DNA of 64,000 bases from Croceibacterium_B sp963811255 (GCA_963811255.1 CAWEQI010000001.1:186001-250000); one strand, 5' to 3'. Shown: positions 8,695-18,357, counted from the stretch's first letter. Numbers and translations: made by a program. Notes: generated by a model from the sequence alone, not told the origin.

Positions 8695-8735
8695 GCGAGC
8701 CAACGAGCGGACCCTGAACGAAGATGCGAAGGCGG

Positions 8736-8766
8736 CCGGGCTCCTACTGGTGGACAGGAGCGCCGG
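8736..8766. repeat. GC-rich hairpin with a GCGCCGG core (copy A)
   Basis: CCGGGCTCCT at 8736-8745 pairs with AGGAGC-G-CCGG at 8756-8766, leaving one bulged base and a 10-base loop. The right arm carries the AGCGCCGG core shared with hairpins at 11441, 12275 and 18324. No T-run follows it, so a simple intrinsic terminator is less likely. Confidence 0.45.
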
Positions 8767-9563
8767 GTTGGCGAAGCTACTTATGTAGGCTATAGTATTG
8801 GTTTTAAAGGCTTTTCATCTTGCCCTCGGCAGTTTCGGCCCCAGTTCCATGGCTGCGCAAGGAAGAGCCCATCCCGCGGACGCAGGCACCAGCGAGGCGG
8901 TAGTCTCACATGAGCAAGGTCCAGCGGGAGGTTCCTCGTCGGCTGAGGTCAGCCCAACCGTGGAAGGGCTGGAAGCCGTTCATGCGTCGCAAGGAAAAGC
9001 TGGCTCGGCAACTATGACGAATGCGCACAATGTAAGCTTCACTCTGACATTGACGGCGCAATGGAGTGGTCATCAGCCTTCTCGAGTGACGCTCGAAATC
9101 CGCTGAGCGCCTGTTCTTCGCCGGATGCCCAACGAAAGCGTTGCTCCTGCACTCCGCAAGGGGCCACGGATGCCACGAAGTGAGAAGGATCGCAGCGCTG
9201 GTGGTTGGCGACGGCACCTCGTCGAGAGATCGCGATACTCTCTCACCAGCCCCGACCCCGACCAGGCATGGCAAGCTTGCAACGGGTTGCAACGCTCCGC
9301 TGCGAGTTTTCAACGCAATGGCGTCTCTGCTTCCCCGCGCCCTCCGCGCTCGCGCCTCGTTCCGCCGATCTCTTCCATTCTGGCACCGCTCGTTCGTTCC
9401 GCGGCTTGCGGCGGCGGCCGCGGTAGGGTCCGAGCCTCGCAACTCTCAATGAGTTTGCCCGCCGACCTCCGATCAAGCGGAACACAGCGCGTGCGAGAGC
9501 GCAGTCAACGCCACGCTTGCACGTCGCCCAAGAGGATTGCTCGGCAGGCCGACAGCGAGAGCG
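8767..9563. other. Stretch without a recognisable gene
   Basis: Several open frames cross this stretch on both strands, but their translations are low-complexity, arginine- and serine-rich, and resemble nothing I know. A very short frame at 8910-9017 (35 residues, strongly basic, plus strand) is the only one with a protein-like look, and it is too short to support. I record the stretch as probably non-coding or decayed sequence. Confidence 0.35.
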
Positions 9564-9854
9564 CTATTTCGAACGCTTGCGCCCTTTCCTCAGGAAAGAA
9601 CGACCGTCCCGCAGAAGCAGCAACACCTCGTCGGTAAACACCAGGTCGGCCTCGTCGAGAAGCGGCTCGCCCTCGAGGGAGATCGGACATCCCCTAAGCT
9701 CCTCCCCCTCTCCTACCTTGAGAATCAGCAGTAACGTGTGCGGATCGAACATCGGTCTAACGACGTCTCCTGTACCGAAGTAGAAGACAACCGCCCCTAC
9801 AGTTATGCCATAGCTCTCTTGAAATCCGAAATCTTGCCGCCTCCTAGCATCCAT
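9564..9854 (-). CDS. Small hypothetical protein
   Basis: A 96-residue protein that I do not recognise. It is acidic in the middle (VGEGEELRG, LDEADLVFTDEVLLLL) and ends in a basic tail (RKGRKRSK). A beta-rich central part and no membrane segment are apparent. The ATG at 9854 is supported by GGAGGT four bases upstream; a GTG four codons earlier would use the same frame but lacks this spacing. The good ribosome-binding site and balanced composition are the main reasons to call it real. It stands alone between two gene-poor stretches. Confidence 0.5.
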   Translation of the reverse strand: MDARRRQDFGFQESYGITVGAVVFYFGTGDVVRPMFDPHTLLLILKVGEGEELRGCPISLEGEPLLDEADLVFTDEVLLLLRDGRSFLRKGRKRSK

Positions 9855-10337
9855 ATCCACCTCCACAAACGACTCAGTAGATCTATAGCTAGGCGCCTAT
9901 AGAAAACGCGGCAAACCCCTTCTCAACTGTTACTTTTTACAACCTTCGGATCTAGGTTCAACTACGTTTTCTTCACTTTTGAAGGGCATTTCGTTTGCGA
10001 GAGTTGGGCGAAACTGCGCCGCCCTCGCCACGGCCGCTCAAAGCAGATCCCTCGTCCGCCGAGCATAGGATCGACCATCGCCGCAGTCGTGCTCCAGATG
10101 GACACACCAGTCCCTGGACAGCCCACCAAAGTGCAGGAAGCGCTGGCGAGGCCTCTCGCCAAATCGCCTGAGCCGGTCAATGCCAGAGGTCGATGAACAA
10201 ATGTTCGAAGTCTTAAGAGACTCGCATGAATTTCTCCGTTATGCAATATGCATGTTGTTCGTATCCACGAACTAATCGCCTTGTTTTCTCCCACTCGTGC
10301 GTTACGTTCTTGCCGTAAGCCAGACGAAGGAGAACCC
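9855..10337. other. Intergenic stretch, AT-richer than its surroundings
   Basis: This lies between two divergent small genes. The part at 9880-9970 is visibly richer in A and T than its surroundings and probably holds promoters for one or both. I could not fix -35/-10 boxes with confidence, and I see no gene in it. Confidence 0.3.
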
Positions 10338-10769
10338 ATGACGAACACCTATTCGTATTTGCCTGAGACTATCGATGCTATACTCGCGCACCCCAAGCAA
10401 AAGCCTTTCAGCGACCTACGCGATCGAGCCGCCTTTATATTCATAACCGGATGTATGCCGACGCACTTACGTGCGGAAACATACGACCTCCTGCGCCTCG
10501 TCACACAGATGTCGCGAGGCGCCACTTCGCTCGACGGGCGCCACGGAACGTTTGTAGTCATCGAAGAGATCGCCACGCGGCTGCATCTCGAGGATCATCC
10601 GATGGTCACCAAAGTGCGTAGGTTCATCGACAAGAGCTATCTGATCAACGTCTCGCGTGGTCACAACAGCAGAAGGCCCTATTCCAAGATATTCCTGTCG
10701 CGACGCGGTGACGCGAGACACGCGAGCATAACGGTTCAGCGTGACGGATCGGTATTGGACGACTGGTGA
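10338..10769 (+). CDS. Hypothetical protein
   Basis: A 143-residue protein with no family I can name. The composition is ordinary for a soluble protein. The second half (HLEDHPMVTKVRRFIDKSYLINVSRGHNSRRPYSKIFLSRRGD) has the basic, helix-then-strand look of a winged-helix DNA-binding domain, but no diagnostic motif is present. The ATG at 10338 is preceded by AAGGAG at ideal spacing, so the longer open frame from 10248 is not needed. It lies just upstream of the HNH-like gene on the same strand, and both may belong to a decayed mobile or phage-derived element. Confidence 0.55.
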   Translation: MTNTYSYLPETIDAILAHPKQKPFSDLRDRAAFIFITGCMPTHLRAETYDLLRLVTQMSRGATSLDGRHGTFVVIEEIATRLHLEDHPMVTKVRRFIDKSYLINVSRGHNSRRPYSKIFLSRRGDARHASITVQRDGSVLDDW

Positions 10770-10888
10770 GGTGACTTCGATGTGCCCAGGAACGATCCTC
10801 TCGCGGATCAGAACATCGGTGAAAGGGCGTACATCGTCTGGCCCCCTGCGCCAGAGCGAACGTCCCGACGCAAATGGGAGGGCAGACC

Positions 10889-11230
10889 ATGCCTAGCGTT
10901 CGTCTTCCCCAACGCATCAAGCGGCCGCGCCGAGCAAAGGAGAGTCGCTCATGTCCTGCCCATCGCGCCTGGATCAGGCGCCACCGCTGCTCGGTCCCTG
11001 GGTGCGAAGCACTTCCAATCGAGTGCGCTCACGTGCGCAGCGGAACCGACGGTGGGCAGGGATTGAAGCCGTCAGACAAATGGGCGGTCAGCCTTTGCCG
11101 AAACCATCATGCCGAGCAGCATCGGATGGGCGAGTCGGCTTTCGAAATGCGATATGGATTGGACCTTCGCGCGGTGGCGATAGCATTTGCCCGACGCTCT
11201 CCGCACTGGTCTCGAGTGGTGAATGCATGA
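10889..11230 (+). CDS. DUF968-like / HNH-type putative nuclease
   Basis: A 113-residue basic protein with a metal-binding arrangement of the DUF968 / HNH type. It has HRCSVPGC with a first cysteine pair, then ECAHVRSGTDGGQGLKPSD, then WAVSLCRNHHAEQH with the CxxHHxxxH pattern, then a short MGE-FEMRYGLDL helix. Proteins of this kind are common in phages and prophages and are suspected DNA nucleases or recombination helpers. The ATG at 10889 is used because GGGAGGG lies about 6 bases upstream. The family call rests on the Cys/His spacing; no activity is shown. It is probably a relic of an integrated element together with the gene at 10338. Confidence 0.62.
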   Translation: MPSVRLPQRIKRPRRAKESRSCPAHRAWIRRHRCSVPGCEALPIECAHVRSGTDGGQGLKPSDKWAVSLCRNHHAEQHRMGESAFEMRYGLDLRAVAIAFARRSPHWSRVVNA

Positions 11231-11440
11231 AGCGGCGGCCCATCGAACATTCCTGCTGCACTGCCAAATACGCTTCAAACGCTCACAGCGAGGCGCTCAT
11301 CCTCGGCAGTGGCGGTCCAGATGAATAGCGCAACGAATCCTCTGCATTGATCGGAGCGAGCCTTCACGATAATTTGCCGGGCCTGCGGTATAGTGTCGGT
11401 CTGCTAATACCGAGCCAGGAGCCTCAGAATTTTGGATTAG

Positions 11441-11477
11441 AGGAGCGCCGAGTTTTCCCCTGACTTTCGGCGCTCCT
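11441..11477. repeat. GC-rich hairpin with a GCGCCG core (copy B)
   Basis: AGGAGCGCCGA at 11441-11451 pairs perfectly over 11 bp with TCGGCGCTCCT at 11467-11477, around a 15-base loop. The core matches the hairpins at 8736, 12275 and 18324. It lies far from any stop codon, and no T-run follows it. Confidence 0.55.
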
Positions 11478-12274
11478 ACATTCCCCGCAGGAGCCGTTTG
11501 TGGTTAGCATAGTCTCTGCACACTGAGTCGCTCCACTCCGACTGGGCTCGGCGTGCCCGATGGGGAGAAAGTACTCCAAATGGAGCCTTCGCATCCGCAT
11601 TGGCGGGGAGCGTCGAGACTTAGCCCCCCCTTTTCACTCGGCGCCCCCGACCTTCGGTCACGGAACCGTCCGAAAGATCTGGCATTCATCTCCCAGGGGG
11701 GAGAGGAAGGCCAAAGCTCCACGGTCCAAACCTCTCCGCCCAACTCCCTATCCGTCTCCCTTGCAGCGACGCCGGAAGTGGAAACTTTGGTCCCTCTTTA
11801 CACCACACACGGCCATCAGCGTCCGAACCTCGCGTGGGCGTGCACTGAATGGATCCAACTTGAACGCGTCGCCAACCCGGATCTTCAGCGGTTTGGGCCG
11901 GCTTAAATAGCCTGCGCCACTGGGCCGGATGTTCACCTTGCCATACTCACTGCCCCGAAGCCGAACTGACGTTCGACTCTCATGGAGATTGTTGCTCATT
12001 TCACGGGTCCAAGCCGTCCCAACTTGTGCCGGACTTATCCATCGACTTATCCACGGTCGGGCCCCGGGGCTCAAGATGGGCTCTCAGCTGAAAGTCAGCT
12101 TCTGGTCGGCGGATGCGAAGGTCGGACCACGCCACACTACCAAGGCGGCGTATCAGCCTCTAAAAAGTTCAAGGTACCAGCGTCTTTACGGAACTTAGCG
12201 CCCGCTCAGCAGTTAAGTGTCGTCCGGTGCGGTCTTCACCCCCCCACTGCGCCGGATTACTCGTCTGACTCCAT

Positions 12275-12310
12275 GAAGCGCCGGGCTGACCTCATCTGGT
12301 CCGGCGCTTC
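12275..12310. repeat. GC-rich hairpin with a GCGCCGG core (copy C)
   Basis: GAAGCGCCGG at 12275-12284 pairs perfectly with CCGGCGCTTC at 12301-12310, around a 16-base loop. Its left arm shares the 14-mer TGAAGCGCCGGGCT exactly with the hairpin at 18324. It is followed by TGGTCACATTTT, which gives only a weak T-run at some distance. Confidence 0.55.
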
Positions 12311-12694
12311 TGGTCACATTTTGGGAATTGGGCGAACCGCTGAAGGGTTTTGTTCCCTGTAGCTGCCTAGCTCTCTTCGCGGCCACGGCGAAGTTCCACA
12401 CTGGTGCGCTCAATTCCCTCCGCTCTCTTTTCTCCTTTTGCCCGCCAATTTTGCCGCTAGTTGCCGAGGGTGGGATCGGGCCGGATTTTTCTCCCGACCA
12501 AGCACCCGAGCGTGGTGAACGTCGAAACAGCGAGATCGAAGGCCAAGAGTTCTGCCGCGCTCCGATGATTGACGAGCAAATGCCGGCGCTGCCAATCACA
12601 GCGCAACTTGTCTCCTATTCGACGACCGGTTTGCGCCATTGCTGGTCGTCATTCGGAAAATTGCGGATAACATTCGCCTGCGGCGGCACGAATC

Positions 12695-13429
12695 ATGACC
12701 CAGAATCCCAGAATGGGAGTGGACGAAATGTCGCTGGACGCGCTCCCAATCCAAGCTTCCGGCAAGTCTTTGTCAGGGCCCGACCGAGAGGCGCTGCTTA
12801 GCGCCTTAGCGGGCACCAAACACTACCGCCGCGGCGCAACGATGGTGTGTGCCGGCGATCATCCATCAGAGCTGCACCTGATAACGTCCGGGTGGGCCGC
12901 CCGCTCTGTAACGCTCAAGAGCGGTTCACGAGAGATAACAGATTTCCTGATCGCCGGTGACCTGTGCGACTTGTCAGCGATCGAAGGCGGGCAAATGGGT
13001 CAAGTGGATACACTCTGTGACGTAACGGTTGAGCTGCTCGACCGGCGCCGATTGGTAGCAGCCATGCAAGACCATAGAGGCATCGCTGCCATGCTGATGA
13101 ACATCGCTTTGAGAGAACAAGCTATCCTTCGCGTATGGCTCACCTGCCTCGGCGCGCAGCAACGATTAGAGCATGTCGCCCATCTTTTTTGCGAGTTGCA
13201 TGAGCGGCTGCGTCGGGTTCACCTGGTCGGCGACCACTCGTTCGATCTGCCGCTGACGCAAGAAGTTATCGCCGATGCCACTGGCATGCCGACCGTTCAC
13301 ACGAACCCGGTCCTGCAGCGGTTACGAAAGTCCGGCTTCATCTCCCTCCATTCGCAACACCTGGACATTCTCCAGCCGCTGCGGCTTCGGGAAATTGCAG
13401 GTTTTGAAGCAGAGTATCTCGCCAACTGA
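12695..13429 (+). CDS. Crp/Fnr-family transcriptional regulator
   Basis: A 244-residue regulator with an N-terminal cyclic-nucleotide-binding-like beta-barrel (about residues 30-140, including HYRRGATMVCAGDHPSELHLITSGWAARS) and a C-terminal winged helix (about 160-235) with the LTQEVIADATGMPTVHTNPVLQRLRK recognition region. It lacks the four-cysteine iron-sulfur pattern of Fnr. Sphingomonads carry many such paralogs, and their ligands are mostly unknown. A start at the MSLDALPIQ methionine (residue 12) is an alternative. It stands alone, preceded by a long non-coding stretch and followed by a convergent small gene. Confidence 0.88.
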   Translation: MTQNPRMGVDEMSLDALPIQASGKSLSGPDREALLSALAGTKHYRRGATMVCAGDHPSELHLITSGWAARSVTLKSGSREITDFLIAGDLCDLSAIEGGQMGQVDTLCDVTVELLDRRRLVAAMQDHRGIAAMLMNIALREQAILRVWLTCLGAQQRLEHVAHLFCELHERLRRVHLVGDHSFDLPLTQEVIADATGMPTVHTNPVLQRLRKSGFISLHSQHLDILQPLRLREIAGFEAEYLAN

Positions 13430-13436
13430 TGCAGAT

Positions 13437-13613
13437 TCAGGAGGGGATCAGTTCGATTTCTGAGCCGCCTGATTCCATTGTCAGTGCCTCCGCGTCCATG
13501 TCGTCCGAAATCTCAGCAAACAGACGTGCACGCCGCTGATCGGGCTCGGCTTCCGCACGCTTGCGATAATTTGCGACTAGCTTCCGCAATTGGCTGCTGT
13601 CGAATTTGCTCAT
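13437..13613 (-). CDS. Small hypothetical protein (58 residues)
   Basis: I read this one by hand on the minus strand. It starts with ATG at 13613, opens with MSKFDSSQLRKLVANYRKR, and ends at the TGA at 13437-13439. The first 35 residues form a charged amphipathic helix (KLVANYRKRAEAEPDQRRA), and the tail is acidic. Codon use and composition look genuine, and the stop lies 7 bases from the stop of the convergent Crp-like gene. The ribosome-binding site is weak. I know no function; a small helical regulatory or toxin-antitoxin-like partner is possible but unsupported. Confidence 0.5.
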   Translation of the reverse strand: MSKFDSSQLRKLVANYRKRAEAEPDQRRARLFAEISDDMDAEALTMESGGSEIELIPS

Positions 13614-13757
13614 CGGTGCAGCTTATCACCACGCCCTTTGGAGGCTTCTTACGATTGTTGATCTAGGGCATCTCTTCTGCAGTGGTCGACAACGGGTCGA
13701 CTGCTGACCTTCTGTTTCGGGTGGTATGCTGACCGCCTGCTTGGGGCGGAGATCGGC

Positions 13758-16700
13758 CTAGCCGTCGGCTACCAAGCGGGTGCCCTGGAGAAGTGGCAGC
13801 AGCAGCTCGCCATCGATATGGTCGACTGCAGAAGTGAGAAGTTCTGAGACCAGGTCGAACGGCACAGCCTTCGAAAACAGATAGCCTTGCGCGAAGTGGC
13901 ATCCGAACTCGACTAAGCGGGCAGCCTGTGCGGGCGTTTCAACGCCTTCGGCGACCACCTTGATGCCGAGACTCTTGCCCAGATTGATCACCGCTCTCAC
14001 GATCGCCTCGTCGTCGGAGGAATCTACCATGTCGCCCACGAAACTCTTGTCGATCTTGATTAGCTGGACTGGGAACTCTTTGAGATGTCTGAGCGAGGCG
14101 TAACCGGTTCCGAAATCGTCGAGCGCAATCATTACCCCTTCAGAATCGAGGAGATTGAGCGCGCTAAGCACGTTTTCAGCGCCCCGGCCCAGGAAGACGG
14201 TTTCAGTGACCTCGATTTGAAGGCAGCACGGCGGAACGCCGCCTTTCTCTAGTGTCTCAAGGACGCCTTCTGCGAACCCGCCCCGGCGGAATTCCGCCGC
14301 GGAGGCGTTCAGGGCCACGCTCTTGAAATCCAAGCCTCGGTCGAGCCAGTCACGCATATCGCGAATCGCGTGATCAAGCATCCGATCGCTAATCGCGGTT
14401 GCAACGTCGGGATCATCGAACGCCGCAGCTATCGTGTCGGGCAATTGGACAGCTCCATCCCTCCCACCCCAACGAAGCAACGCTTCGAACCCCACGACCT
14501 CATTCGTCCTGAGATCTATCTTGGGTTGATAGAACGGCGAGATCCTGTCTTCTCTAACTGCTTTCTTGCCGCAGTTGATCATCGAACTGCGAGTTACGAG
14601 CTCGTGGAGCAACTCTTGATGGAACAAGACCATCCTTCCGTGCTTCCCCGACTTGGCCGAATAAAGAGCCAGATCCGCGTGCTTGAGAAGCTCCCCGGTC
14701 GATTGCCCATGATCGGGGAATAGGCAGGCGCCAACGCTCACCCGACAATCGAGTGCGCTTCCCCCACCACAAAGCACCGGGGCGCGAAGCCGATCGAAAA
14801 TGGTAGCTGCCAATTGTTCGAGGCGAATGCTCCCGTCGATGTTACGCAAGATAATCGCGAACTCGTCACCGCCGAGTCTCGCGACGGTATCGCGATCGCG
14901 GAGGACAGACGCAATTCGCTCCGAAAAAGTCCTGAGCAGCATGTCGCCCACGTCGTGACCGAGCGTGTCGTTGACCTGCTTGAATTGATCGAGGTCCAGC
15001 AACAGCAGTCCGACCTTGCGATAATGCGCCTTCGCATCAGCAATGGCCAGTTCGAGACGTTCGTGAAACAGGCGTCTGTTGGGCAGTCCCGTAAGCGCGT
15101 CGTGCGTCGCGGCCCAGCGAATTTGCTCTGAAGCGGTCTTCTCGTCGGTTATGTCACGAATGGTGATAATGATTCGACTTTGCCCGCCAGCCTCGTCGCC
15201 AGATTTCCAACCATTCAGCGCAATCCAGTGCTCGACCCCATCGGCCCGCCGGATAATGCGGAACGACCCCTGCAAGCGCTCGCCGGCCCGCGCCCCGCGA
15301 ATTTGCACCAGCTGCTCCAGCACGCCCGTGAGATCTGCTGGGTGGACCAATTCCGTCAGCGCGGAGAGGCTGGGCTCTGCTTCGGGCGAAACGCCTAAAA
15401 TCTCCCGGAAACGCTCCGACCATTCCTGCCGTTCGACCTGCGAATCGTAGTCCCAGACACCGAGACCCGAGGCCTCGGCAGCCAGCCGAAAACGTTGCTC
15501 GCTTTCGCGCAATGCCTCTTCGGCGCGCTTGCGTTCGGTAATGTCCAGATGCGCACCGATAGAGCGGAGCGCATTCCCCTCACTGTCGCGCTTAACTTTG
15601 ACGTGGCTCGAAATCCAGCGCACATCGGCGTTATCCGCTCGCCTAATCCTGAACTCACATTGCATTTCTTCGGTGCTGGCCAGCGAGGAAGCGATCGTGG
15701 CGTGCAATACCTGGTGATCTCGCGGATCCACCAATTCGAGAAGCTTATCGAGAGACAACCGGTTGTCGCCCCTGGGCAAGCCGCACTGGTCCAACAGCCG
15801 GTCAGAGACGGTCGCTACACCGTCGGGATCAACTTCAAACTCAGCAAGCCCTGTGGCTTCCTGCACGAGGCGTAAGCGCTCCTCGCTTCGCCGCAGCGCT
15901 TCCTCGGCTTCGTTCCGTTCCGTGACGTCCCGGGAAATGCACAGCTGCGCTCGAGATCCGTCGAGCATGCGTAGCGGGACAGCGTGGGCCTCGACATGCC
16001 GCTGGCGTCCCTCGAGCCCGACGAGCTCGTAATCGTAGGCGACCGCTTCGCCACAGATGACCCGTGAATTATGTTGTTTGAACGATTTGCGATAGTCGGG
16101 CAGCACCGGATCGAAGCCGGGGCGGCTTAGGCTTTCGAGATCCGGCGCCTGCAGTAATTCAAGCCCGGCCGGATTGATGTAGACCAGCGTGCCAGCCTCA
16201 TTGAAGATCTTCACGCAGTCCGGGATACCGTCGAGGATCGCTTTGAGTTGAGCTTCACTTTCTTGAAGGGCCTCCTCCGCGGCGAGCTTTTCCGTTACGT
16301 CTTCGAATGTTGCGACGCGAAATCCACCTTCGGTTATTCGCTGTGTAATCGTGAAATCTTTGCCGTTGCGGCGAAAGATGCGGTGCCATTCGGCACCTCG
16401 CTCGAGTGGCGGCCACATCTCGCGCTCGATTTCATCGGCGCTCCGGTTAGGGAAGTGCCCCGCGGCGACGCTCAATTGAAGCAACTGGCGCAAGGTCGCG
16501 CCTGGCCTGACGACCTCGGTGGGAATGTCGACGATCTCGGCGTATCGGCGGTTGCAGACCACGATACGGCGCGCCGTGTCGAACATGCACATCCCTTGTG
16601 GCATGTTGTCCAGCGCTTCCTGGAGCAGGCCGCTTTCGGCAAATCCTCGTGCGCATGTGCACAGCGCCTCCAGCGTCCTTTTGCGCCTCACGTTTGATGC

Positions 16701-16790
16701 ACGGGCAGAACTGGCCATTGCATAGCAATAGCCCCCCGGCTCCAATGACGTCCTAAGGAACTTGGCTAATAGGGGTCTCTTGGCACGCAA
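13758..16790 (-). CDS. Multi-PAS GGDEF-EAL protein (c-di-GMP cyclase/phosphodiesterase)
   Basis: A 1010-residue signalling protein. From the N-terminus it has four PAS-type sensor segments (about residues 50-170, 175-300, 300-430 and 430-560; the first is of the QEALDNMPQGMCMFD type), linked by ERxxAEEAL helices. A GGDEF domain follows at about 570-735 with an intact LGGDEFAI active loop, then an EAL domain at about 745-1000 with FEALLRW, the EVTETVFL motif, DDFGTGYASL and VAEGVET. Both catalytic sites look complete, so it could make or break c-di-GMP depending on PAS signals. No membrane segment is seen, so it is a cytoplasmic sensor. A start at the methionine at 16718 is also possible, because the first 24 residues look atypical. 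With the HD-GYP and PilZ genes nearby, it suggests c-di-GMP control of the adjacent polysaccharide locus. Confidence 0.9.
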   Translation of the reverse strand: MRAKRPLLAKFLRTSLEPGGYCYAMASSARASNVRRKRTLEALCTCARGFAESGLLQEALDNMPQGMCMFDTARRIVVCNRRYAEIVDIPTEVVRPGATLRQLLQLSVAAGHFPNRSADEIEREMWPPLERGAEWHRIFRRNGKDFTITQRITEGGFRVATFEDVTEKLAAEEALQESEAQLKAILDGIPDCVKIFNEAGTLVYINPAGLELLQAPDLESLSRPGFDPVLPDYRKSFKQHNSRVICGEAVAYDYELVGLEGRQRHVEAHAVPLRMLDGSRAQLCISRDVTERNEAEEALRRSEERLRLVQEATGLAEFEVDPDGVATVSDRLLDQCGLPRGDNRLSLDKLLELVDPRDHQVLHATIASSLASTEEMQCEFRIRRADNADVRWISSHVKVKRDSEGNALRSIGAHLDITERKRAEEALRESEQRFRLAAEASGLGVWDYDSQVERQEWSERFREILGVSPEAEPSLSALTELVHPADLTGVLEQLVQIRGARAGERLQGSFRIIRRADGVEHWIALNGWKSGDEAGGQSRIIITIRDITDEKTASEQIRWAATHDALTGLPNRRLFHERLELAIADAKAHYRKVGLLLLDLDQFKQVNDTLGHDVGDMLLRTFSERIASVLRDRDTVARLGGDEFAIILRNIDGSIRLEQLAATIFDRLRAPVLCGGGSALDCRVSVGACLFPDHGQSTGELLKHADLALYSAKSGKHGRMVLFHQELLHELVTRSSMINCGKKAVREDRISPFYQPKIDLRTNEVVGFEALLRWGGRDGAVQLPDTIAAAFDDPDVATAISDRMLDHAIRDMRDWLDRGLDFKSVALNASAAEFRRGGFAEGVLETLEKGGVPPCCLQIEVTETVFLGRGAENVLSALNLLDSEGVMIALDDFGTGYASLRHLKEFPVQLIKIDKSFVGDMVDSSDDEAIVRAVINLGKSLGIKVVAEGVETPAQAARLVEFGCHFAQGYLFSKAVPFDLVSELLTSAVDHIDGELLLPLLQGTRLVADG

Positions 16791-18105
16791 GTGGGATTAC
16801 CTGCCTTGGGTTCTTCCCAGATGGCGAGCGTCCGCTAAAAGTCGCGTGCTGACTGGCTGCTCAGCATGAATGCGGACAATAGGAACTGTTCAACCAAACA
16901 TCCGCCGCAACCAAGTACTCTCCCTTGGATTGGCTGCAGTTTTACCGGCGAGCCGGACAGGAACTGCAATCGTCGTTCTGTCAGCCGCCACCGAGGCGGA
17001 ACTTGCATGGGTGGAAATGGGTCGTAGGAAGATATTCGTTGGTGTTGTCCGCCTATCCTGAACGTCAGACGGTCGGACCGGAATTGATATGAGACGAGCC
17101 GCCGGCAGGCAGGTTAGGTCTTGTCCGCCGACGGCTCACACCCGACGTTGCTTGGAAGGGCGATCGGGATGACTCGCGAAACATCCATCTTACTATGCGT
17201 AGAACTGGATCTGCGGCCGTTTGCGTATGCGGTGATCCGAACGGTGCTGACGCTGCTTGGCATCTAAGTCGCAGGTGAGAGCGCCGAACTGCGATTGGCT
17301 CGGGTCCAGCCCGACACCCTCGCGCGTTTGCTTGCGCGCAAATCTTAATCGAATGTGCGGGAGTGTAGGAGTGCCGAAAGGCACAGGCTATTCTGCCCCC
17401 TTAGGACCTAACGACACTCCCGATGCTGATCTACCGCAAGACCCTTAACAACCGCCTGCATGGGAGCACCGAGCGTCAACAGGGGGACCGACTCGGCGCT
17501 TCTCCCAGGGCGAAGCGAGGACCGGCTCGCAGGAGAGCCCCTAGGTGGCACGCCGAATCGGCTCGGCTTGGGAGTCGGGACGACTCGGCGCACCGGAGCG
17601 GAGCGTATCCGCAAATTGCCGTCTCGGATAGCGTAGCTTTGTAATCGACAGACACGCCGGCTGTGAGCCTCCACGGCAATTCCCAACATAGACGAGTGCA
17701 CACTTGGCGCGCTGCGAATTTTTCAATGCTCTAGTGAGTGGATCTGCAAAAGACAGATTCGAGTCTTTCGTGTCGCTCGCGTCGCACTCTCAGAGCGCGA
17801 ATGTCTGGCGGGAGCGAGCGCGGAAACGTGACACCTGTCACGACGAACGGTCACTTCGTTCCCGTCGACTTCTCACCCAGGTTAATCTCGACATGTTCGG
17901 GAGGCCGCTCAAGACGGCCTACCCGATGCACGAGAAGCCCTGCTTCAGCGACCTGCTCCGCGCGAGTTACGAGTCCGACCGGAACATTGGCAGCGAAGAT
18001 TGTTTGGCTGCACTTGGGCCATTACGAGGCCGATCGGAATCGCCTGACCGCGTACCCGGCCTTTAGCGGAATGCCCCTTCCCGAACCACGGCTTAACACG
18101 CCACG
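16791..18105. other. Gene-poor stretch
   Basis: About 1.3 kb without a gene I can support, apart from a possible tiny frame at 17169-17267. The long frames around 17423-17703 and 17704-18109 lie in several overlapping registers and read like chance frames. Near 16815-16870 and 17045 there are scattered GTCCGC-type motifs that resemble degenerate dispersed repeats of sphingomonads, but I cannot define their borders. Confidence 0.3.
17169..17267 (+). CDS. Possible tiny protein (32 residues)
   Basis: A short frame starts with ATG at 17169, has GGAAGG about 9 bases upstream, and ends with TAA at 17265. The translation begins MTRETSILLCVELDLRPF and ends in a hydrophobic segment (VIRTVLTLLGI), so the product could be a small membrane-associated peptide. 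It is far too short to be sure; the ribosome-binding site and the position in otherwise empty DNA are the only support. Confidence 0.25.
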   Translation: MTRETSILLCVELDLRPFAYAVIRTVLTLLGI

Positions 18106-18297
18106 ATGAATGCTCCCGGTCGGCCCCCCGCGTTCGATTCTCGTTCGGCAAAGGACTACTTGGCCGACGCGGAGCGTTATGAACTGTGGGCGAAGCGGTC
18201 GCAGGGCAATGAGCGCATCAGTGCGCAGTTTCGCCAGTTGGCTGCGGACTGCCGCGCGAAGGCAGGCATGGAGCGGAACAAACATGCGCCGTCCTGA
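18106..18297 (+). CDS. Small conserved hypothetical protein
   Basis: A 63-residue charged, helical protein (AKDYLADAERYELWAKRSQGNERI, then FRQLAADCRAKAG). The pattern of a short disordered start, then an alanine- and arginine-rich amphipathic helix pair, resembles small proteins found repeatedly in alphaproteobacterial genomes and annotated only as hypothetical. No motif suggests a function. The ATG at 18106 has no strong ribosome-binding site. It lies just before a GCGCCGG hairpin (18324-18357) that could form the 3' end of its transcript. Confidence 0.5.
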   Translation: MNAPGRPPAFDSRSAKDYLADAERYELWAKRSQGNERISAQFRQLAADCRAKAGMERNKHAPS

Positions 18298-18323
18298 GCG
18301 GTTCGCCCGTGCCTGGAGGGTGA

Positions 18324-18357
18324 AGCGCCGGGCTCGAGGACGTCAAAGCCCGGCGCT
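18324..18357. repeat. GC-rich hairpin with a GCGCCGGG core (copy D)
   Basis: AGCGCCGGGCT at 18324-18334 pairs perfectly over 11 bp with AGCCCGGCGCT at 18347-18357, around a 12-base loop. It lies 27 bases after the stop of the small gene at 18106 and could end its transcript, although no T-run follows. The left arm and its flank are identical to copy C over 14 bases. Confidence 0.6.

Larger units (their letters stand above)
11231..12694. other. Long gene-poor stretch with hairpins
   Basis: About 1.46 kb in which I support no gene. The open frames overlap one another on both strands and give proline-, serine- and arginine-rich translations typical of chance frames in GC-rich DNA. The recognisable structure is a set of hairpins: 11441-11477, 12275-12310, and an imperfect one at about 12224-12256 (TCCGGTGCGGT against ACTGCGCCGGA). 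The end near 12640-12694 probably carries the promoter of the Crp-like gene. Confidence 0.35.

Noticed and set aside
9125..9637. Plus-strand open frames in the gene-poor stretch before the gene at 9564
   Set aside because: They overlap each other in three registers, have no ribosome-binding sites, and read as low-complexity serine/arginine sequence.
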